Below are positions 5,828 through 9,797 of a stretch of DNA of 9,797 nucleotides, piece after piece. Each line of letters starts with the position of its first letter. Position 1 is the first letter of the stretch. The notes beneath the pieces were generated by a model that was given only the letters and a program-made list of their open reading frames with translations, was not told where the DNA came from and did not search any database. Both the position numbers and the translations under genes were made by a program. The stretch spans positions 27,339 to 37,135 of the forward strand of contig MHGH01000018.1 of assembly GCA_001805465.1 (NCBI GenBank), read 5' to 3'. This stretch comes from Omnitrophica WOR_2 bacterium RBG_13_41_10. Its GTDB lineage: Bacteria; Omnitrophota; Gorgyraeia; Gygaellales; Profunditerraquicolaceae.

Positions 5828-6782
5828 CTTTTTTCTTTTTAAAGAGGTCCAGGAACCTATCTTCGTATTCTTTATAGACGCTCCACTTATCAAGCTCTGC
5901 CTTTAATTCGCGGGCTTTAGATATATCGGCCTTGGCTTGGTTAAAGAGTTGCTCAATTCTTTCCTTAATGGAAAACGGCAGCTTAGTAAGCTGGCCGAGG
6001 GATTTTTTTATTTTTTCTATTTCTTCTTCGCTAATCGGCCCGGCAGCCTGAGAGCCTATTTTTAGGTAATCTAAAAGTTTATTAATTTCGCCTTCCATAG
6101 TCTGTGCCTGATTAACAAGACCAGTAAAACCTATACGGATGCCTAGTATTTTAGAGAGCGCCTCTAATACCGCATAAGATGCTTTTGGGTTATCAATCTG
6201 GATAGTATAAAGAGGGATTTCTCCTAATAAACAGAATCCCTCAAGGCCTTTTTCTTTAGCTACTCCTAAAAATAAACCGTTCATCCCGCTGATCTGGCCT
6301 TCTAGAAGAACAGAAAGATTAAATTTTTTTAAATTATTACTGACCTTTGGCGAAGTAGCCACAAACCAGACACCAGGTTGCTGGGTATGGTCGATGGCTT
6401 GAGGCATAGCAGCAAAACTAATTACGCTTTTTACCTTAAAACTTTTGGCCAAAGAAATAATTTTGTTGCAATAATCTTCTGCCTTGGTTAAATCCGGCTG
6501 GGCATCGCTTATGAATATAATCAAATCGTTCTTTCCGGCGCCATTCTTCCAGTAATAGAATTTACCGGAGGGTAGCTTTGGTATATCTAATATCCCGTTT
6601 TTCACCAAACTTCCGGTTAAATAAAAATAATCCTGCGGTAAAATCGAAGCAAATTCTACCGCCTTTAAGGTGTTTGCCAGATACGATGCGGCCTTAAATG
6701 CTACTTCTCCCATCCCCGGCCAGGCACAGATCAAGCAAGGGTCCTTTAATTTCGGCTTTTTAGTCACGATAATACCTTCCAT
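5814..6782 (-). CDS. PAC2 family protein with helical C-terminal tail
   Basis: A 322-residue protein of the PAC2 (proteasome assembly chaperone-like) family, known from archaea, actinobacteria and scattered other bacteria, with no firmly known bacterial role. The N-terminal half has the family pattern: CLICAWPGMGEVAFKAASYL (16-35), a segment around LPQDYFYLTG, LIIFISDAQPD, and the middle block LLEGQISGMNGLFLGVAKEKG. Residues about 230-320 are rich in Lys, Glu and Leu and read as long amphipathic helices, probably a coiled coil or oligomerisation tail. No signal peptide is seen. AAGGAG at 6792-6797 lies 9 nt before the ATG, the best ribosome-binding site of the right block. It follows an M20 peptidase with a 16-nt gap; a functional link between them is possible but unproven. 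No proteasome genes are in the window. Confidence 0.85.
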   Translation of the reverse strand: MEGIIVTKKPKLKDPCLICAWPGMGEVAFKAASYLANTLKAVEFASILPQDYFYLTGSLVKNGILDIPKLPSGKFYYWKNGAGKNDLIIFISDAQPDLTKAEDYCNKIISLAKSFKVKSVISFAAMPQAIDHTQQPGVWFVATSPKVSNNLKKFNLSVLLEGQISGMNGLFLGVAKEKGLEGFCLLGEIPLYTIQIDNPKASYAVLEALSKILGIRIGFTGLVNQAQTMEGEINKLLDYLKIGSQAAGPISEEEIEKIKKSLGQLTKLPFSIKERIEQLFNQAKADISKARELKAELDKWSVYKEYEDRFLDLFKKKKDENN

Positions 6783-6798
6783 TTTTATTGTCTCCTTT

Positions 6799-7926
6799 TT
6801 AAGTGAAGTGATAATCTTTTAAAAAATCTTCTAATACCTGCGCGCCTTTGTATAAATTGTCTATCTTTGCATATTCATCGGCAATATGCGCGCAGCCTGA
6901 GGAGCCAAAGCCAAAGGCAACAGCAGGTATCCTTTTGTGCTGAAAAAAAGTTATGGTGGTTGCTCCTTCAGAACCTTTAATGCGGGGCGTTATTTTTATT
7001 TTTCTTACGGCTGCAATTAAGGAGCGCACCAAAGGATGCTCTTTTTTGATTAAATAAGGCTTCTGTATGCTTTCTATCTCTATGGCAAAGTGTTTGGTGT
7101 GTTTATTAATTATTTTTTTGATCTCTTTTAATATCTTTTGTCCGGATGTCCCCGGTAAAAAACGTAAATCAAATTCTACCTCACACCAATCCGCAACTAC
7201 ATTTACTTTATCGCCGCCTTTGATGGTTCCGATATTTAAGGTAGGGCCTTTTAGATACTTGTTCTTAATAAACGGCCATTGATGATGCTTTAAGTCGGCA
7301 ATGATTTTTACGGCAATATCAATGGCATTTATGCCTAACCAAGGGTAAGCACCGTGCGCCTTTTTGCCTTTTATCTTTACCCTAAAATGGATTAGCCCTT
7401 TCTGGGCGACGATGACATCGAAATCGTCAGAATCTAAGACTACTGCTAGGGATGGCCTTAAAATGCCTTTATCTAATAAAGGTATCAGGCCAAGCACAGA
7501 ACCGCTTTCTTCATCAGCAGTAGCCGCAAAAATAAGGCTGTAATTTAAAAACACCTTATCTTCAACCAAGCTATTTATTGCCTCTAAAGCACAAGCTAAA
7601 TTTCCTTTACAGTCGGTTGCCCCTAATCCGTAAATTTTGTTTTTATCTATAGCTCCTAAAAACGGCTTAAAATGCCAATTACCTCCGGCAGGCACAGTAT
7701 CTAAATGCGGGGTTAAAAGAAGTGAGTGCTTTCTATCTTTACCTTTGAGTGTGGCTATAATATTTGACCGCCCTTTTTTAAATTCATAAAGGCGCGGCCT
7801 TATCCCCATTTTTTGAAGATAATCTTTTATAAAATGCGCGATGCGATATTCATCTCCGGGAGGATTTTCCGAGTTTATCTGAATAAGTTTCCGGGTAAGT
7901 TTTATCAGTCTTTTTTTATTTATCAT
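6799..7926 (-). CDS. M20 family metallopeptidase (ArgE/DapE/CPG2-like)
   Basis: A 375-residue zinc-dependent hydrolase that would cleave an amide bond of a small peptide or N-acyl amino acid in the cytosol. The metal and catalytic set is complete: H74 in PHLDTVP, D105 in GATDCKG, E139-E140 in ADEESG, an Asp in LDSDD (165-168) and H347 in CAHIADEYAKI. The dimerisation-domain signature KKAHGAYPWLGINAID (189-204) and RFLPG (255-259) are also present. The substrate cannot be read from sequence: ArgE, DapE, acylase and carboxypeptidase types share these marks, and no arginine or lysine biosynthesis gene is nearby. It starts 2 nt after the outer-membrane protein stop, with no visible ribosome-binding site, and probably depends on translational coupling. 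Confidence 0.92.
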   Translation of the reverse strand: MINKKRLIKLTRKLIQINSENPPGDEYRIAHFIKDYLQKMGIRPRLYEFKKGRSNIIATLKGKDRKHSLLLTPHLDTVPAGGNWHFKPFLGAIDKNKIYGLGATDCKGNLACALEAINSLVEDKVFLNYSLIFAATADEESGSVLGLIPLLDKGILRPSLAVVLDSDDFDVIVAQKGLIHFRVKIKGKKAHGAYPWLGINAIDIAVKIIADLKHHQWPFIKNKYLKGPTLNIGTIKGGDKVNVVADWCEVEFDLRFLPGTSGQKILKEIKKIINKHTKHFAIEIESIQKPYLIKKEHPLVRSLIAAVRKIKITPRIKGSEGATTITFFQHKRIPAVAFGFGSSGCAHIADEYAKIDNLYKGAQVLEDFLKDYHFT

Positions 7927-7928
7927 TG

Positions 7929-8612
7929 TTAAAAACTATAATTGAGGCTGAATGCCGCTGCCTCGCTATCAAATAATTGCCCTTCCAGGTTAATCCAGTA
8001 ATTTGTAGTTACGGGTAAATCTATCCCTAGAATAAGACCTATACTTTTAGCCGCATCTGACTTATGGCGATTCCTATTATCATTCAACCAATGAATATAA
8101 TCCATCCTCGACCATTTAAAACCCAGATAAGGGGTTATTTTTTTAAAATCATAAGATGCCAGACAAGAAAATTGCCAATCATCTAAGACTGCCTTATGTT
8201 TATCGGCGCCGACATAAATAGTCTTGGGGTGAATACTGATATGCTGAAAACCAAAAACCACCTTGGTATTTTTAAGCTGATATAATTTTAAGCGAAAGCC
8301 ATACCCTCCGCCCATATAAGTAGGATAATCCAATTCATCACGTCCTAGTGGGCACTGTTTAATATACCCTGTCCCGCCTTTTAAATCAAGCGATAACCAG
8401 TCAAATACTCCGTAAGATAAAAGGAAAAAATTTTGCCAGCTTTTTAATTTTCCTTGGTCGTCTTTTAAATATCTTTTAAAAATAGAGTGGGCCTGTGCGC
8501 CAATAAATATTTTATTTTTTCCAGGCATCTTCGTACCGTAACAGGGGGCGGCATAACTGTTTGCTGATAAAAAGAAAATAAAAACTATAAATAATAATCG
8601 AATCTTTAACAT
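7929..8612 (-). CDS. Predicted outer-membrane beta-barrel protein, unknown function
   Basis: A 227-residue protein I cannot assign to a named family. It opens with a classic Sec signal peptide: Lys and Arg at 3-5, a hydrophobic core (residues 6-16) and a likely cut after SYA at 19-21. The mature part shows alternating polar and hydrophobic stretches rich in Tyr, Trp, Phe and Gly (for example GGGYGFRLKLYQL and ASYDFKKITPYLGFKW) and ends in NYSF; a terminal Phe is typical of BAM-inserted barrels. The size would suit 8 to 10 strands. It has no lipobox. The ATG overlaps the glycosylase stop by 7 nt and the M20 gene follows after 2 nt, so it sits inside an operon of cytosolic enzymes. Structural class fairly likely; function unknown. 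Confidence 0.75.
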   Translation of the reverse strand: MLKIRLLFIVFIFFLSANSYAAPCYGTKMPGKNKIFIGAQAHSIFKRYLKDDQGKLKSWQNFFLLSYGVFDWLSLDLKGGTGYIKQCPLGRDELDYPTYMGGGYGFRLKLYQLKNTKVVFGFQHISIHPKTIYVGADKHKAVLDDWQFSCLASYDFKKITPYLGFKWSRMDYIHWLNDNRNRHKSDAAKSIGLILGIDLPVTTNYWINLEGQLFDSEAAAFSLNYSF

Positions 8613-9259
8613 GGCAGCTTATTTATACTCTTTAACGGACAGGCCGCGCATTTTGGATTGGTTTTAAGGCAAGTATCTTTACCCAGTTTTACCAAAAGTG
8701 CATGGTATTCGTTAAACAATTTTACATCGCATTTTAGATTTTGCATAAATAAATTTTGTATTTCATCGTAAGAGGCATCTTCTTTAATCAGCTCGTGGCG
8801 CAGGAGAAATCTTTTAGTATAAGCATCCACCACAAATATCGGCCTTTCTAAAGCATACAAGAGGATAGAATCTGCGGTTTCCGGGCCAATGCCGTTTATG
8901 CCAAGCAGCTGGTGGCGCAAATCGTAAGTTTTAACCAGGCGCATTTTTTTTAAATTTCCTGCGTAAGATTGAAAGAAAAAATACAAAAAGTTTTTTAACC
9001 TTTTGGCTTTGATATTAAAATAGCCGGCGCTCCTGATTAACAAAGCCAGTCTCTTTTTCGATATTTTATAGAGTTTGCGGGGGGTTAATAATTTCTCTTT
9101 TTTAATATTGCCTAGCGCTTTCTCTACATTAAGCCAATTGGTATTCTGGGTGAGAATCGCGCCTACCATTACTTCAAAATGGGTATCTGCCGGCCACCAA
9201 TGCTGCGGCCCAAAATGGTAAAATAATTTTTTATAGATTAAGTCGTAGCGATTAGGCAT
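8606..9259 (-). CDS. Endonuclease III-like HhH-GPD DNA glycosylase (COG2231/MagIII type)
   Basis: A 217-residue base-excision-repair glycosylase. FEVMVGAILTQNTNW (28-42) and LLGINGIGPETADSILLYA (118-136) give the helix-hairpin-helix, and VVDAYTKR (143-150) gives the catalytic Asp (D145). At the place of the EndoIII catalytic Lys there is Glu (E127), so it is probably a monofunctional glycosylase without lyase activity, like MagIII, which removes 3-methyladenine. The C-terminal iron-sulfur cysteines are C197, C204, C207 and C217: the first three keep the usual x6 and x2 spacing, but the last is nine residues on instead of about five and is the final residue. The ATG at 9259 is 3 nt after the preceding stop. 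The actual damaged base is unknown. Confidence 0.9.
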   Translation of the reverse strand: MPNRYDLIYKKLFYHFGPQHWWPADTHFEVMVGAILTQNTNWLNVEKALGNIKKEKLLTPRKLYKISKKRLALLIRSAGYFNIKAKRLKNFLYFFFQSYAGNLKKMRLVKTYDLRHQLLGINGIGPETADSILLYALERPIFVVDAYTKRFLLRHELIKEDASYDEIQNLFMQNLKCDVKLFNEYHALLVKLGKDTCLKTNPKCAACPLKSINKLPC

Positions 9260-9262
9260 TAC

Positions 9263-9797
9263 CTAAAGCTCTAGAGGATTATAGCCGTAATAGGCAAAGA
9301 GGGTATAAACCGTTCCCGATACCGAACCAGTATAAACACCCCGAGGTGTAACCCATCCATGTCCGGTATCTGCAGCATCCTGCGTGGCATAAGGCAGGCA
9401 GCTTTCTCCTTGGCCGGAAGGGGAGGGACTAGAAATTAACATTTTTGTCAGCTCTGTTAAATATTCATTCGCCTTATTCTCATAGATGCGGCCCTTATCA
9501 AGGGTGCCTCTATTATTATAAAACTTGGCCATTATTTTAAATGCCAGCACCATCTGGGCGCTCCATTCCGAAGAGACTATTCCGCCTCGGGATAAGTGCC
9601 TTTGGGCTGCAAAATCAAAACCTTTTATTTTTATTATCCGGCCTTCGGGGCGCTGGTAGGAGATTTCTACTAAACAATTCTTCTCGGCAAACTCTATGAT
9701 CTTATCGGGGTTCATCTCCAGCTCTTTTAACTTTTTCGGCCCAATAGCTGCCAAAGACCAGGCATAAGTATCAGTGGCAATGGTAGAATCTCCTTTG
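9263..9797 (-). CDS. C-terminal fragment of an unrecognised, probably helical-repeat protein, 5'-partial
   Basis: The last 177 codons are visible; the frame stays open to the right edge, so the true start lies outside. A TTG at 9754 is internal and not a credible start. The sequence has helical segments with aromatic and small residues (TDTYAWSLAAIGP, SSEWSAQMVLAFKIMAKFY) and a Gly-rich end with GQGESCLPYATQDAADTGHGW and TGSVSGTVYTLFAYYGYNPLEL blocks. This pattern recalls alpha/alpha-barrel carbohydrate-active proteins, but I cannot name a family, and catalytic residues cannot be assigned. The TAG stop is 3 nt before the glycosylase start, so it appears to belong to the same transcription unit. 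Confidence 0.75.
   Translation of the reverse strand, partial: KGDSTIATDTYAWSLAAIGPKKLKELEMNPDKIIEFAEKNCLVEISYQRPEGRIIKIKGFDFAAQRHLSRGGIVSSEWSAQMVLAFKIMAKFYNNRGTLDKGRIYENKANEYLTELTKMLISSPSPSGQGESCLPYATQDAADTGHGWVTPRGVYTGSVSGTVYTLFAYYGYNPLEL

Noticed and set aside
5828..5893. Upstream ATG at 5893 for the HAD gene
   Set aside because: It would add 22 residues unlike the family and overlap the PAC2 gene by 80 nt; the internal ATG at 5827 gives the normal distance to motif I.

Overview
This window is a gene-dense, AT-rich bacterial segment in which every supported gene lies on the minus strand, so transcription runs from the right edge to the left. A signal-peptide protein with a beta-barrel look points to a Gram-negative-type envelope. 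The gene set (PAC2 protein, UPF0280/ApbE-like protein, HypE, COG2231-type DNA glycosylase, KamA next to Ddl-like ligases) suits an uncultured anaerobe. Candidatus Omnitrophota is my best guess, but it rests on general resemblance and not on a marker gene.

Right block (9797 to 4198): a tightly packed run with overlaps or gaps of at most 16 nt. In transcription order it holds the C-terminal end of an unrecognised protein running off the right edge, an endonuclease III-like (COG2231) DNA glycosylase, a small predicted outer-membrane protein, an M20 metallopeptidase, a PAC2-domain protein with a helical tail, a YihX-like HAD hydrolase, and the hydrogenase maturation protein HypE with its C-terminal Cys. 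The spacing suggests co-transcription, but the products share no obvious pathway.

Repeat-rich gap (3778-4197): about 420 bp without a credible gene. It holds two adjacent palindromic structures. One is a ~181-bp unit with ~30-bp imperfect terminal inverted repeats, two internal hairpins and a third copy of the arm. The other is a ~200-bp nested imperfect palindrome, visibly richer in G and C than its surroundings. They look like MITE/REP-type dispersed elements or a structured RNA; the sequence alone does not decide.

Middle gene (3040-3777): a UPF0280 (ApbE-like) protein of unknown function. The 265-bp gap after it carries what looks like a complete control region: a TTGACA -35 box, an extended -10, an 8-bp dyad over the -10, a ~100-nt leader and a strong intrinsic terminator hairpin just before the next genes.

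Left block (2774 to 1): two adjacent paralogous ATP-grasp ligases of the D-Ala-D-Ala ligase superfamily, followed with a 4-nt stop/start overlap by a radical-SAM lysine 2,3-aminomutase-family gene that runs off the left edge. The ligases keep the ATP-grasp core but differ from true Ddl, and from each other, in substrate-contacting regions. Together with the aminomutase they could form a small pathway that makes a beta-amino acid and attaches it to another molecule. This is the most interesting inference in the window and is untested.
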